Assembly (NCBI GenBank): GCA_963844115.1
Contig: CAWJNN010000049.1
Span: 35,868 to 99,867 of the forward strand
Direction of reading: 5' to 3'
Length of the DNA: 64,000 bases
Source of the DNA: CS4-C045 sp963844115
GTDB taxonomy: Bacteria > Planctomycetota > Planctomycetia > Pirellulales > UBA7805
Below the pieces are notes generated by a model. That model did not search any database. It had not been told where the DNA came from and saw only the letters and a program-made list of their open reading frames with translations. Below, in pieces: positions 53,271 to 62,839 of the stretch (its first letter is position 1; the number at the start of each line of letters is the position of its first letter). Position numbers and translations under genes: made by a program.

Positions 53271-53901
53271 TCAAGGAGCCCTGCTCGTCGCCAAGGCGCC
53301 GAACTGGGCAAAGTTTCGCAACAGTTGCAGACCGTTCGCCTGGCTCTTCTCCGGATGAAACTGCGTCGCGAAAACGTTTCCCGACCAGACCATGGAACAA
53401 AACGGTTGATGGTAGACGGTACGTCCCGCCACCACCTGCTCGTCCGCGGGAACGGCATAGAAAGAGTGGACAAAATAGAAAAAGCTGTTGCGATCCACCC
53501 CCGCCAAAAGCGGATTTTCGACATCGAATTCCAGCTGGTTCCAACCCATGTGGGGAACCTTATAGCCCTTCGGCAGTTGAAACGCGACAACGTCGCCAGG
53601 AAAGATACCGAGCCCCTCGTGGCATCCGTTTTCGAAACTGCGCTGGAACAGCAACTGCAGTCCCAGGCATACGCCTAGAAACGGTCGACCATCATCAATT
53701 GCCGCGCGGATCGGTTCGATCAACTGCCGGTTCCGAAGTTGAGACATGGCATCCTGGAATGCCCCAACGCCTGGAAGCACAATCTTATCCGCATCGGCCA
53801 AGGCGCGGATCGTCGGTTACGATCGATTCGTAACCTACGCGTTCAAATGCCTTCTGGACACTCCGCAGGTTGCCCATCTGATAATCGACGATGGCGATCA
53901 T
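53271..53901 (-). CDS. hisH: HisH glutamine amidotransferase subunit (frameshifted near start)
   Basis: Imidazole glycerol phosphate synthase amidotransferase, which passes ammonia to HisF. From ATG 53901 the frame reads MIAIVDYQMGNLRSVQKAFERVGYESIVTDDPR. A one-base indel near 53802-53808 shifts it, and the rest is ALADADKIVLPGVGAFQDAMSQLRN...PFLGVCLGLQLLF (catalytic Cys)...VPHMGWN...YFVHSFYA...ATQFHPEKSQ (His-Glu of the triad). All catalytic residues are present when joined. HisF is not in the window. Confidence 0.87.
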
Positions 53902-54061
53902 GTCCGGCTTTCGAACGAGAAACTGGTATAATGCTACGACCCAACGTCGAACAACGTCGGTTCCGCCGGTCGGGGTAGCCTATCGGCCACCATTGTACGT
54001 CACTCGATCGTGTGACGTTAGAGCGGGCGTTATCGAAAGCCGTGTCGGCCGTCGACGTCGC

Positions 54062-55105
54062 CTAGTTCTCAACCGTTCTGACGGTTTCCGGATAGATGAC
54101 CAACTCGACGCGCCGATTTCCTCGTCGCCCGTCAGCCGTGGCGCTGGAATAGACTGGGTGGTTGGCACCGTGGCCGGCCACATGAAGCTGCTGAGGGCCA
54201 AAGCCACCTTGCCGCGCCATGAACTCGTAGACGGCCATCGCCTGCGCAGAGGAGAGATGATGCTGGTCGCGCCAGGGACCGGAAATCGCCAATCCGTCGG
54301 TGTGACCTTCGATGCCAATTCGTTGATTCGGATAGGCGCTCGACAATTCCGTCGCGACGTGTCGTAATCGTTCGACGGCGACCGGCGTGAGTTGCACGGT
54401 TCCCGGAGCGAAGATCTCGTCGCTGGAAAGCGGAATCCGCAGGACGTCACCGTCGCGTCGAACGACAACGCCTGGAATCGCGAATTCGGGTAAGGAGATA
54501 TTCGTGTTGGGGCTGATGGTTGCTCCGCCGCGTCGCCGGTTGGCGGCCAGCAGATTTTCCGAGGATTGTTTGGCTTCCGTCATATCACGCTGGGCCGCTG
54601 CCAATTTGTCCTGGTTGCTTCGCAAATCTTGCTGGAGTCGGGCCAGTTGCGATTCCAGACGCTGAACATCGCGTCGCGCGGCGGCAAGCTGACGTTCCTT
54701 CTCCTGGTTGACTTGATCCAGTGACAAATGATTTGCGTCTTGCTGCCGACCGCGAGTCTGATACTGACTAAGCGTCGCCGTTGCTTCCTTCAGCCGACGA
54801 CTCACATCCGCCAGGTGTTGTTCCTGGACTTGCGCGTGGCGCTGGGTGGTGCCAAGCTGCGACTCCAGCAGCTGGTTGCGTTGCGCCAGAGCTGTCGATT
54901 GCGACTGCATGATCTGGTATTCACGTTGCGCGTTGGCCTGCCACTTTTCTAGCTCACGAACCTGAATCGAAGCCGATCCACCCGGCATCGAAGCAAACGG
55001 GCCCGGTCCACCGCCGTTCGACGCAAATGGATTTGCGCTACCGTTGCAACCGGCGCTAACGACCAGGAACAGCGTAATACCAAGTTGATATGAGCGAGTT
55101 CGCAT
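54062..55105 (-). CDS. OmpA-family lipoprotein with coiled coil
   Basis: Starts at ATG 55105. A lipoprotein signal (LGITLFLVVSAGC) anchors it in the membrane. A long coiled coil (about 50-190, rich in Gln, Leu, Arg) follows. The C-terminal OmpA domain (LRIPLSSDEIFAPGTVQLTPVAVERLRHVATEL...IEGHTDGLAISGP...LHVAGHGANHPVYSSATADGRRGNRRVELVIYP) carries the peptidoglycan-binding positions (GHTDG, NRRVEL). It links outer envelope and wall, like Pal or MotB-type proteins. Confidence 0.88.
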   Translation of the reverse strand: MRTRSYQLGITLFLVVSAGCNGSANPFASNGGGPGPFASMPGGSASIQVRELEKWQANAQREYQIMQSQSTALAQRNQLLESQLGTTQRHAQVQEQHLADVSRRLKEATATLSQYQTRGRQQDANHLSLDQVNQEKERQLAAARRDVQRLESQLARLQQDLRSNQDKLAAAQRDMTEAKQSSENLLAANRRRGGATISPNTNISLPEFAIPGVVVRRDGDVLRIPLSSDEIFAPGTVQLTPVAVERLRHVATELSSAYPNQRIGIEGHTDGLAISGPWRDQHHLSSAQAMAVYEFMARQGGFGPQQLHVAGHGANHPVYSSATADGRRGNRRVELVIYPETVRTVEN

Positions 55106-55277
55106 GGCGAACTTCTCCCATCTATCGATTAAATTCAAATGTGTCCGGGTAAGCCCGCGCACATAATAGGTTGCAAAGTAGGTAGAACGGCGCTGCACTA
55201 CGGTCAGCGCATGGGTGCCGCGACGGCTGAAAAGTGGGGCCGAGCGTAGCAGGCGACTGCAACGCAAACAAGTCCAA

Positions 55278-55913
55278 TCAAGGTCGCGACGTTACCTTGT
55301 TGTCCCCGCTGCTAGCGGTGTTGGCCGCGTCGCGGTCGGCTAGCAAAGCTTCAATCCGGTCAGACATCTGGCGCGGGAAGGGAGAATCGAATCCCTCCCA
55401 GACGGCGCGAATCGACGAGTCTTCATCCAGCAGCAACGTGGTTGGATATCCGAGATCTGAATCGAGTGCCATCATGATCGCCCGTCTCGTCACTCCGCCT
55501 CGATCGGCATACGTGGGCAACTCCAGGCGGCGGGCCTCTAGAAATTCGCTGGTCTTATCCGCCAGGCCGGCCAGATCGCTGTCGTCGCCGCCCGCGCCGC
55601 ACGAAACCGTGATCAGCTGAAATCCTTCGCCATCACGGAATCGCTTGTAGAGGTCTGCCATGTGGGGAACTTCCTGAATGCACGGTCCACACCAGGTACC
55701 CCAGAAATTCAACAACACGACCCTGCCCTGCAGGTCGTCCAAATCGAGTGGGGAAGTTCCCTCCCCAAGTCCCTGCAGCTGAAGTTCCGGCAAATACCGA
55801 CCCACCGCCGGATGGTCGCCACTGTGGTCGGGTGCCGGCAACAACGCCGAAATAAGGCGAACGGCAGCGACGCCGACGAAGATCGCCAGAATACCGATCC
55901 AGAACCTACGCAT
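55278..55913 (-). CDS. TlpA-like thiol-disulfide oxidoreductase
   Basis: From ATG 55913 (MRRFWIGILAIFVGVAAVRLISALL) this has a membrane anchor and a thioredoxin domain with WGTWCGPCIQEVPHMADLY, VVLLNFWG and a cis-Pro loop in LGYPTTLLLDED. It is periplasmic, with the reductive WCGPC motif as in TlpA/ResA. A longer start at 55979 would add a basic stretch before the anchor. It is a second, shorter TlpA type than the one at 14515. Confidence 0.88.
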   Translation of the reverse strand: MRRFWIGILAIFVGVAAVRLISALLPAPDHSGDHPAVGRYLPELQLQGLGEGTSPLDLDDLQGRVVLLNFWGTWCGPCIQEVPHMADLYKRFRDGEGFQLITVSCGAGGDDSDLAGLADKTSEFLEARRLELPTYADRGGVTRRAIMMALDSDLGYPTTLLLDEDSSIRAVWEGFDSPFPRQMSDRIEALLADRDAANTASSGDNKVTSRP

Positions 55914-56075
55914 CGGGTCCTTTTGCACAAATCCTGAAGAATCGGGGATCAACGAGGAATTCCGCCTTTTAATAACCATTTTAGGCTTGTCGGCAAGTCA
56001 TTATACTAAAAGGACTTGAAACGGAGGACCCACATGACTACGCTCGCCTGCAACCTCTTTCGCGTCAGCATTCAA

Positions 56076-56164
56076 CCTTCAGCACAACAACCTTCAGCAC
56101 AACAACCTTCAGCACAACAACCTTCAGCACAACAACCTTCAGCACAACAACCTTCAGCACAACG
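56076..56164. repeat. 15-base tandem repeat before the ankyrin gene
   Basis: Six copies of CCTTCAGCACAACAA (in frame, PSAQQ), directly upstream of the ATG at 56175. They would be read through from an ATG at 56034, but the lipoprotein signal begins at 56175, so they are more likely untranslated leader repeats. Confidence 0.9.
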
Positions 56165-56174
56165 TTCGGCCGTC

Positions 56175-57027
56175 ATGTCATTCCATCGAGCATTCCTTCT
56201 GTCGCTGGTCGCCCTGATCGGTTGTACGACCGAAACCGATGTGCCGAGCGAGATCGTGAAGAAGGCGGAAGGGCTGGGTGACCCGTTGTTGACCGCCATC
56301 GAAGAGAATCGAGCTCGAGGCCGTCAGTGCAGCGCTGGACGAGGGTGCGGATCCGAATATTCCCGAAAAGGGGGATCTACCGCCGCTACACCTGGCGGCG
56401 TCGAAGGGTATGGTCGAAGTTGGAGAATTGTTGATCAAGCGAAACGCAGACATTAATCTTCGACCGTTACGAACGTTTGAAAGCGAATCGGGTGAAAAAA
56501 TCGAACGCCCCGGCGAGACAGCGCTGCATATCGCCATTACCAGCGGAAAACTTGATTTTGTCGCCATGTTGATCCGCCGGAAGGCGGATCTTAACGCAAA
56601 AAACGGGCGGGGCATGACGCCGCTTGATCTTGCCAACAGTCAGAGGCGATTCCTGGAACGCGAAGAGATTAATGAAAAAGAACACGAGGTTCTCGTCGCG
56701 ATCGGCGAGCAACTCGATGCGACCGATGCCATTATCGCCCTGTTAAAAGAACAAAAGGCGAACACGACCGAAGAATTGCACGCGGCAAAACTCAAGCAGG
56801 CCCTGAAAGAGGAAGGCACGGGCGGTATTCTCGGTCGCATCAACGAAAAAATCGATAAAAAACGTTTTCAGCAACCCGACCCCGACGGCGACCCCCTGGA
56901 TTCGCCATTGATCGATCCCGCCAAGAAACAAGACGAGGAACTCTACGATCTGGATTTCGACGACCCGTCACGCCCCAATAAAAAAGAAGATCCGGATGAA
57001 CTTCCGGGCCTATTTTCCGATTCGTGA
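56175..57027 (+). CDS. Ankyrin-repeat lipoprotein (frameshifted)
   Basis: From ATG 56175 the lipoprotein signal is MSFHRAFLLSLVALIGC. After about 50 residues the frame breaks near 56316-56322, and the reading continues as VSAALDEGADPNIPEKGDLPPLHLAASKGMVEVGELLIKRNADINL, a canonical ankyrin repeat, followed by a second repeat (GETALHIAITSGKLDFVAMLIRRKADLNAKNGRGMTPLDLA). The rest is a long helical/charged region ending in an acidic tail. Ankyrin lipoproteins mediate protein contacts; the partner is unknown. It overlaps the CYTH gene by four bases. Confidence 0.75.
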
Positions 57028-57572
57028 GCTTTGAGGTCGAACAAAAGTTTGTGGTTAGCGATCCCGACTCGCTGGCGGAGCAGCTGACAAAGCTGGGTTG
57101 CCAATTCTTTGACTCGATCTGTCAGGTCGATTCCTATTTCGCTCACCCCGCGCGAGATTTCGCGCAGACCGACGAGGCCCTGCGCATTCGTCGAGTGGGC
57201 GAAGAGAACTTTGTCACCTACAAAGGTCCCAAGATCGATCAGGATACCAAGACGCGACGGGAGATCGAATTGCCGCTCCCGACCGGCGAGGCGGCAGCCG
57301 ACCCTTACGTCGAACTCCTGGGGGAATTAGGTTTTCGACACGTTGCCGATGTTCGAAAAACTCGACGGCCCGGTCGGATCGCGTGGCGAGGCTGGCAGGT
57401 CGAAGTGGCTCTGGATGAGATCGCGGATCTCGGCACGTTTGCCGAGCTGGAAGTCACGGCCACCGAGGAGAATCTGGCGGATGCCAAGGACTGCATCCAC
57501 TCCCTGGCCCTGCAGTTAGAGCTTGCGGATATCGAGCGGCGAAGCTATCTGGAGCTACTGCTATCACGGTGA
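57024..57572 (+). CDS. CYTH-domain protein (class IV adenylate cyclase-like)
   Basis: A 182-residue CYTH/CyaB protein. The metal-triphosphate motif EVEQKF (ExExK) lies at residues 4-8, and the rest is beta-strand-rich as in the triphosphate tunnel fold (CQVDSYFAHPARDF, LRIRRVGEENFVTYKGPK, KTRREIEL, VEVALDEIADLGTFAELEV). The family includes adenylate cyclases, thiamine triphosphatases and tripolyphosphatases, so the substrate is unclear. It starts at GTG 57024, overlapping the end of the ankyrin gene, so translation is coupled. Confidence 0.85.
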   Translation: MSFEVEQKFVVSDPDSLAEQLTKLGCQFFDSICQVDSYFAHPARDFAQTDEALRIRRVGEENFVTYKGPKIDQDTKTRREIELPLPTGEAAADPYVELLGELGFRHVADVRKTRRPGRIAWRGWQVEVALDEIADLGTFAELEVTATEENLADAKDCIHSLALQLELADIERRSYLELLLSR

Positions 57573-57761
57573 GTTCCCGCTGCCTGCCAGTCTGTTGAGG
57601 ATTCCTGTTGAGGATCTAGCGAAACAATCCATGCGTTGCGGGGTTTTTGTTATTGGGGCGATAGTTATTGACGTTATTTTTATTGAGGAGACGTTGCGGA
57701 AATCACCCGGCGTCGGCCGGCATCACCAGACAGTCCATTGCGTACCTCGAGGAGCCAAAAA

Positions 57762-58556
57762 ATGAGATTCGTTTTTTCATCGATTATCGTCACCGTGTGT
57801 TTAGCGACGTGTTTGGCGACATCGGCGTGTTTCGCGCCTGCGGCGTGGGCTGAGGAAGGCGACGGCGAACCACCCAACCGCGAAGAAAAGCACCAGCGAC
57901 TTTTGGATAAATTTGACGAGGACGGCGATGGCAAATTGACGGGGCAGGAATTAAAGGCTGCCCGACAGGCTGGTGCTCGCCCTCGCGGCGACCAGGGCCG
58001 TCGACGCGGAGGTCTTCCTCTGAGTCCCGAGATGATCGCGGAGTTTGATGCGGATGGCGATGGCAGTTTGAGCCAAGAAGAACGCAAGAAAGCTCATCAG
58101 GCCCGACACCAGCGGCTTCTGAAAGAGTTCGATGAGGACGGCGACGGCGAATTGAATGAACAAGAACGCCAAAAGGCCCATCAGGCGCACCGGGAGCGAA
58201 TGCGCGAACGAATGGTTGAGCGTTTCGATGAGGACGGCGATGGCAAGCTGAATGAACAAGAACGCGAACAAGCACGTCAGGCGCACGGCGAGCAAGGACA
58301 TGGCGGAAAGCCACGTGAACTGACTCCAGAACAGAAAGAGCGGCTGCTGGCTGACTTCGACGAAGACGGTGACGGTCGCCTGAATGAAGACGAACGCGAC
58401 GCCGCTCGACGCCAACGGCGGGAGCAGCAGCGCGCTGACGGACAGCCGTCGAATGGTCCACAGAGGCGCCAGGGTAAGGGCCCCGGTAAGGGCAAAGGCC
58501 CCGGCAAGGGCAAGGGTCCCGGCAAGGGCAAGGGCGAGGCTCAGAACGAGTTTTGA
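57762..58556 (+). CDS. Exported EF-hand calcium-binding protein
   Basis: 264 residues from ATG 57762: signal peptide (SIIVTVCLATCLATSACFAPAAWA) and five EF-hand loops, DEDGDGKLTGQE, DADGDGSLSQEE, DEDGDGELNEQE, DEDGDGKLNEQE and DEDGDGRLNEDE, separated by basic Gln/Arg/His-rich helices. The C-terminus is a GKGPGKGKGPGKG repeat. Loops 3-5 are nearly identical at DNA level, pointing to recent duplication. It is a secreted calcium binder of the planctomycete EF-hand type. It might act in the envelope or on the surface; the function is not known. Confidence 0.87.
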   Translation: MRFVFSSIIVTVCLATCLATSACFAPAAWAEEGDGEPPNREEKHQRLLDKFDEDGDGKLTGQELKAARQAGARPRGDQGRRRGGLPLSPEMIAEFDADGDGSLSQEERKKAHQARHQRLLKEFDEDGDGELNEQERQKAHQAHRERMRERMVERFDEDGDGKLNEQEREQARQAHGEQGHGGKPRELTPEQKERLLADFDEDGDGRLNEDERDAARRQRREQQRADGQPSNGPQRRQGKGPGKGKGPGKGKGPGKGKGEAQNEF

Positions 58557-58717
58557 AATGACGAGAATCGTCCAGGGCGCTTGTACGATGGCTCTCATGG
58601 GCCGTTTTTCTTTGGATCGCGCGACGCGGGCGAATTGCACTTTGTAGGGGTCCGCAAATCTGGGATATTTGGCCGCACGAGGTTCCGATTCTAGCGCTCG
58701 CGAGGCCATAGCGTCCC

Positions 58718-59095
58718 ATGAAAATCTTCTTTTCGGTTGGTGAACCGAGCGGCGATTTGCACGGCGCTAATCTGATCCGGCAAATGAGACAAATCCATCC
58801 CGACGTCCAGGCGGTGGGTTACGGCGGGCCACGGATGGCCGCCGCCGGATGTCGGCTGCACGAGGATCTCACCAAACTTGCGGTGATGTGGCTCGTACGC
58901 GTCTTGCTGAACATCCACCGGTTCTGGGGTCTGGTCAGTAAGGCCGACCGCTATTTTCGCCATCGCGCCCCGACGCCGTCGTATTGATCGACTATCCCGG
59001 AATGAATTGGTGGATCGCCCAACGCCCAAGGCGCATGGAATCCCTGTCTTCTACTATGGGACGCCCCAAATGTGGGCCTGGGGAGGATGGCGTCG
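58718..59095 (+). pseudogene. lpxB: Lipid A disaccharide synthase LpxB, 5' fragment (frameshifted, cut by junction)
   Basis: Reads MKIFFSVGEPSGDLHGANLIRQMRQIHPDVQAVGYGGPRMAAAGCRL, a clear LpxB start. Two one-base deletions (near 58965 and 59022) must be repaired to continue as RAPDAVVLIDYPGMNWWIAQRAKAHGIPVFYYGTPQMWAWGGWRR. The sequence then stops being LpxB at about 59090-59100 and becomes a DUF3179 gene of another organism. LpxB makes lipid A disaccharide from UDP-2,3-diacylglucosamine and lipid X. The absence of the rest is caused by the chimeric join. Confidence 0.85.
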
Positions 59096-59101
59096 CCCGC
59101 C
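59088..59101. other. Junction between planctomycete and Bacteroidota-type sequence
   Basis: Left of this point lpxB runs left to right with G/C-rich codons. Right of it a DUF3179 gene on the minus strand is cut at its C-terminal part (GSWWRQATGEAVAGPMAG then unrelated). Both genes lose their conserved sequence at the same place, within the GGATGGCGTCGCCCGCCATC region. Confidence 0.85.
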
Positions 59102-59728
59102 ATCGGGCCGGCTACTGCTTCACCTGTCGCCTGCCGCCACCAGCTGCCAGTCGTGACGTCTTCAAACATGGCATTAAAATGATCCATCCCAACCAGGCGG
59201 AACACCTCTGGTTTGCCATAAACAAAGGGTTGGAAAACCCTCCCGGTTCGGCAAACGGTACAATAGGTAATCATTACCTGATCTTTTCCTAAAGTGTCGC
59301 GTACCTGGTGGTGATAACCGATCAACTGGATTGGATACGCTTTTGCAACGCCATTTTTCTCCACGCCGATGACTAGTTTTTCCAGACCGATTTTGTTGGT
59401 GGCGCTATCCGCCAGAATCAGTTTTCCCGGTTGGTAAAACATGTGGTCGGCTGCCATATTGAAATTGAACATCCCGGAAACACCTACTGCTACGGCAATG
59501 GCCACCAGTGTTTTCCAGCGGGAATTGCGGTACGCATCCACAATGCCAAGTACAAGGATCAACAATGCGCGCACCGCGGAATACCCAACGCCAACGGTAT
59601 AAAAAGTATGCTACCGACAGACTGTTTATTTCCTGACTGCCGGGCATCGGCATGATGAAATAAACGTTGGCAATTTCAAAAAGTACCAGCAGGACAATAC
59701 CTGCATAAAACAATGGTTTTTTTTGCAT
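59096..59728 (-). CDS. DUF3179 membrane protein, 3' truncated at the junction (frameshifted)
   Basis: Starts at ATG 59728 (MQKKPLFYAGIVLLVLFEIANVYFIMPMPGSQ) with membrane helices. A one-base indel near 59577-59582 joins SLSVAYFLYRWRW to AVRALLILVLGIVDAYRNSRW. The DUF3179 domain follows: DSATNKIGLEKLVIGVEKNGVAKAYPIQLIGYHHQVRDTLGKDQVMITYCTVCRTGRVFQP, with the family Cys pair. It breaks off at GSWWRQATGEAVAGPMAG. DUF3179 is of unknown function and common in Bacteroidota. AT-rich codons differ from all genes to the left. Confidence 0.75.
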
Positions 59729-59744
59729 AAGAAGAAAGGAGATA

Positions 59745-60335
59745 TGAGGTTGTGTAAAAAGGGGCAAAAGAACAAAGTTGAAAAACGAAAAAGGACTATT
59801 GGCGCAAACCACTACAAGGTCTGAGCCAGTAAATACCGCGCTGTTATATTTATGCCAGTTCCCAGCCGTAAATTTCCCGGCACCTCGCAGGTATAGGTAG
59901 CACCTACCTGGCAACCGCGCAAGGTTACTTATTCCCCGGATACGGTAATTTACTTCACTCGCAAGGGTGTAACCCGACTCGTTGACTCGGAAGGGAAATG
60001 GAGAAAGTGTAATAGGCTACCTCATAACACACAATTGGCGGATTTGAAATACAGGGGTCTGAATTGGCCAGGCTGATGGTTTGCCGGCTGGATATTGCCA
60101 CTGTGATATCCCTGATACGAAGATGGCTTACCCGATCAAATACAGAAATAATCGCCGGATCAGGGAATTGGCGTCCTGAATTGCAGCGCATAAAAAGTTT
60201 AAGTGTAACATTATAAATATTCTGGCCATTTGCAAAGCTGGTATGAGTGTAGAACATTTCGCCGCCGGTAATGTGGTCGGCTTTAGCCAAAAATGAAAAA
60301 GCGCATAGAAGAAGTATAAAAAAGAATTTTCTCAT
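59745..60335 (-). pseudogene. Gliding/PKD-type secreted protein, N-terminal fragment (frameshifted)
   Basis: From ATG 60335: signal peptide (FFFILLLCAFSFLAKA), then DHITGGEMFYTHTSFANGQNIYNVTLKLFMRCNSGRQFPDPAIISVFDRVSHLRIRDI...DPCISNPPIVCYEVAYYTFSISLPS. This is typical of the first domain of large Bacteroidota surface proteins. After a frameshift near 59960 pieces such as NSAVFTGSDLVVVCANSPFSF continue in other frames, then stop at the DUF3179 gene. Intact relatives are much longer, so this is a fragment. Confidence 0.6.
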
Positions 60336-60397
60336 CGCTGCTCTCCAGTGCCCCGGTTTTGATGTGCAGTTTGGTGCAAAATAGCTTCCCGACCCTA

Positions 60398-61165
60398 CTA
60401 TGAATATAGCAATAATCCGGCTTCATCAGATGCTGGTATGGGACAAAAGTTGGTTTTATTATCGGCTGTTTTCCGGGTTAGTTGCCTTATCGCAGCTAAG
60501 TGGCTGAAGATGACAACCGGAACAACAAAGGCGGGTAGCCAGTTAAAAGGAAAATACACTACCGCGATATTGGGTTGCTCAAAAGCAAAACGCTGAAAAG
60601 GTGTGGGTAGTGAAAGCACAGCGTTTATCGTAATATTCAATACCAGCAGCAGGCAAATAATATTCCAGGCCAGGATGATCTTTGATTCAATGATCGCTTT
60701 TTATAACCCAACCATACTATTAAAGGAGCGGTAATACCCGCGATAATATCAAAATTTCTTCCTTCAAAAGTCATCAATTGGGGAATAGCGTTATGCACAA
60801 ACAAAAAGTATAACACGATCTCTACTGCTATTCTTGCCGTATGCAGCCATGTTAAAATTTCCAGCGGCAGGCTATCGATAAATCTTCGGCCGGATGAGGT
60901 TAGAAATAGTATTAAAATAGTTGCTATCGGGGGCAGGGCCAACAATAGCATTTTTGGTGGCGTAAATGGATGTCTTTATAAAACCCGTTTAATGCTAAAA
61001 ATGCTTGTAAGGCTAGCCATACCAGCATACCAAAAAGGATCACCGTGGCTTTCTTTTTTGTAGAGTCGGTAGTGCATTTTTAATGGCCAAAAATAAAAGG
61101 CCCGCGACGAGGAGGGTAGTGAGACTAAAGACTATGGCGATATAGGATGGCAGGTTGTTTAACAT
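60398..61165 (-). CDS. Multi-pass membrane protein (several frameshifts)
   Basis: From ATG 61165 (MLNNLPSYIAIVFSLTTLLVAGLLFLAIKNALPTL) the reading passes through at least three frames: ILFGMLVWLALQAFLALNGFYKDIHL, MLLLALPPIATILILFLTSSGRRFIDSLPLEILTWLHTARIAVEIVLYFLFVHNAIPQLMTFEGRNFDIIAGITAPLIVWLGYKK, and LNITINAVLSLPTPFQRFAFEQPNIAVVYFPFNWLPAFVVPVVIFSHLAAIRQL. Together they make a single protein of roughly 240 residues with six or seven helices. I do not recognise a named family. The indels are probably sequencing errors. Confidence 0.55.
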
Positions 61166-61358
61166 ATCCCAATTGAAAGTTTCCGTGAGAATGTAAAAAT
61201 GATAATTTACTCCGCCTGGAGCAAAGGGATTTGCAGGTGAATTGAAATTCAGTGCGTATGAAATGTTGGAATAAGGTCGTTAAACGGGGATTGTTAAAAG
61301 AAATAATGCGGGGTGTTTTGAACGAAGTAAATCTTATTTTTAGTGCTTAATCAGTAGT

Positions 61359-61920
61359 ATGAAATTCGTTAGCCTTTTTTTGTTATTGTTCCCGGTTTTC
61401 CTGTCCGCACAGAACTCCATAGCGACCGGAGTGTAAATTGATAAAGGAAACGGATCCCTATACCAAAGAAACGAAATTGTCGACCGGGTTTATCTCCCTC
61501 CAGATAGGTGCTTCACTGAGTATTGATGCGGATGGAAAAGAAATAGATTTTTTCTTTACGATACCCGACGAATGTTATAATGACGCTTCTACCATATTTG
61601 TTTTTTTCGAAGGATCAAAAGTAAAAGCAACCTATCGCAATACCGGCAGCATGAACTGTGACGGCTATTTTCATTTTAACTTCAGGAATGGAGTCGCTAC
61701 TCCATCAGGGTTGCAAAAATTGGCCACACAGAAAGTATCCAGTTTGTTTTCACCGGCAATGATAAAAAGAAACCGGTAACAATAAGTCTTTTACCCGATC
61801 AGCAAAAGGAATTTATGGAAGCTGCCGCTGTATGATGGCGGAATCAAAGGCGTTGATAAAAAATAATGGTGAATGGTCAATAGTGCAATTGCTTGGCAGT
61901 GCTTATACCGGCACACCGTA
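61359..61920 (+). CDS. Small secreted protein, Bacteroidota type (frameshifted)
   Basis: From ATG 61359: MKFVSLFLLLFPVFLSAQNSIATG, a signal peptide ending in the typical Bacteroidota SAQ site. After a stop caused by an indel, the frame IKETDPYTKETKLSTGFISLQIGASLSIDADGKEIDFFFTIPDECYNDASTIFVFFEGSKVKATYRN continues, then another indel leads to LVFTGNDKKKPVTISLLPDQQKEFMEAA and ends near 61920. About 185 residues, likely all beta. No family recognised. Confidence 0.55.
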
Positions 61921-61931
61921 ATAAATACCCA

Positions 61932-62736
61932 CTATTCAAAAGCCTGGTTCAATAAGGCGGCCAGTCTTACGCCGCCCTTCAGCAATTGTTCGTCCAGCAT
62001 TTTTTGAAACTGGTAATTATACTTATAGCCCAGCTTGGATTCAGCGGGTGAAGCATCATAGTCGACTTCCGATAACACATGCGAGTCGTAGAACCAGTCT
62101 TCCAGTGACCCGGATTGCCATGCTTTTACTTTTTCCGTATCGGCATATATCCAGCACCTTGGCGTATTCGGTGTAGCTGTATTGCTGAAACTCTATCAGC
62201 ATACTATCCCATAATGAATGAAGATTGGTTTTTTTATCAAACCAATATACCACGATCTTATTGCCGCCGGCGTCCTCGTCCCTTCCTACGTGTAAGGGTT
62301 GGTGCAGGTCGCCGACCGGTGTATAAGAAAATAGAGCGCTGTTCTCCTTTGTTCGATGGACAAAGAGTTGTCTTTTATTCGGCTATCATCGCGGGTATTT
62401 GGGTATACAGATTTTACCCGGCAGTTTTTTCAGGTCTTCAATGAATTTTTCTTTTTCCATATGACCCGGCAGATCTACATAATGCCAGTGCGAGGCATGG
62501 TTCCAGGTAGAATCGGATTTGATAAAATCAGGCCAGTTGGACCATAAGGCAAGGGTTCCCTTTCCGATCAGTTTGCGCAATTCCTTCTTTGCTTTTTTTG
62601 TCAGGTGCTGTTGGGCTATCTCGGCACTGGTACGATGACCCGTGACGCCCCAGCTAAAAGCAGGCTGGAAAAGAGAAAGCGGCAACGGTGAGACAAGCAG
62701 TGTTCGCAAGGAAATATAGGTGGCTAATTGGTGCAT
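61932..62736 (-). CDS. S1/P1 nuclease family protein (frameshifted)
   Basis: The N-terminus after the signal peptide is AFSWGVTGHRTSAEIAQQHLTKKAKKELRKLIG, with the Trp and His zinc ligands of S1/P1 nuclease. FIKSDSTWNHASHWHYVDLPG and, in another frame, VGDLHQPLHVGRDEDAGGNKIVVYWFDKKTNLHSLWDS complete the zinc-binding set. At least two indels split the gene. S1/P1 enzymes are extracellular zinc nucleases cutting single-stranded DNA and RNA, with phosphatase side activity; this gene type is common in Bacteroidota. Confidence 0.7.
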
Positions 62737-62839
62737 GTAGATTGTTTGAAGCAAATGTCAAGCAAATGATCGACTTGAAAAAATTGTAAAAAAGTACAGG
62801 AGGTTGTGAATCTAACAGGCTAAAAGCTATGTTTGTAAC

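Noticed and set aside
56034..56175. PSAQQ-repeat N-terminus of the ankyrin protein
   Set aside because: The lipoprotein signal peptide begins at 56175, so an N-terminal extension with repeats would block export.
59739..59822. Small plus-strand frame after a good AAAGGAG site
   Set aside because: Only about 26 codons (MRLCKKGQKNK...), antisense to the broken gliding-type gene; likely chance.
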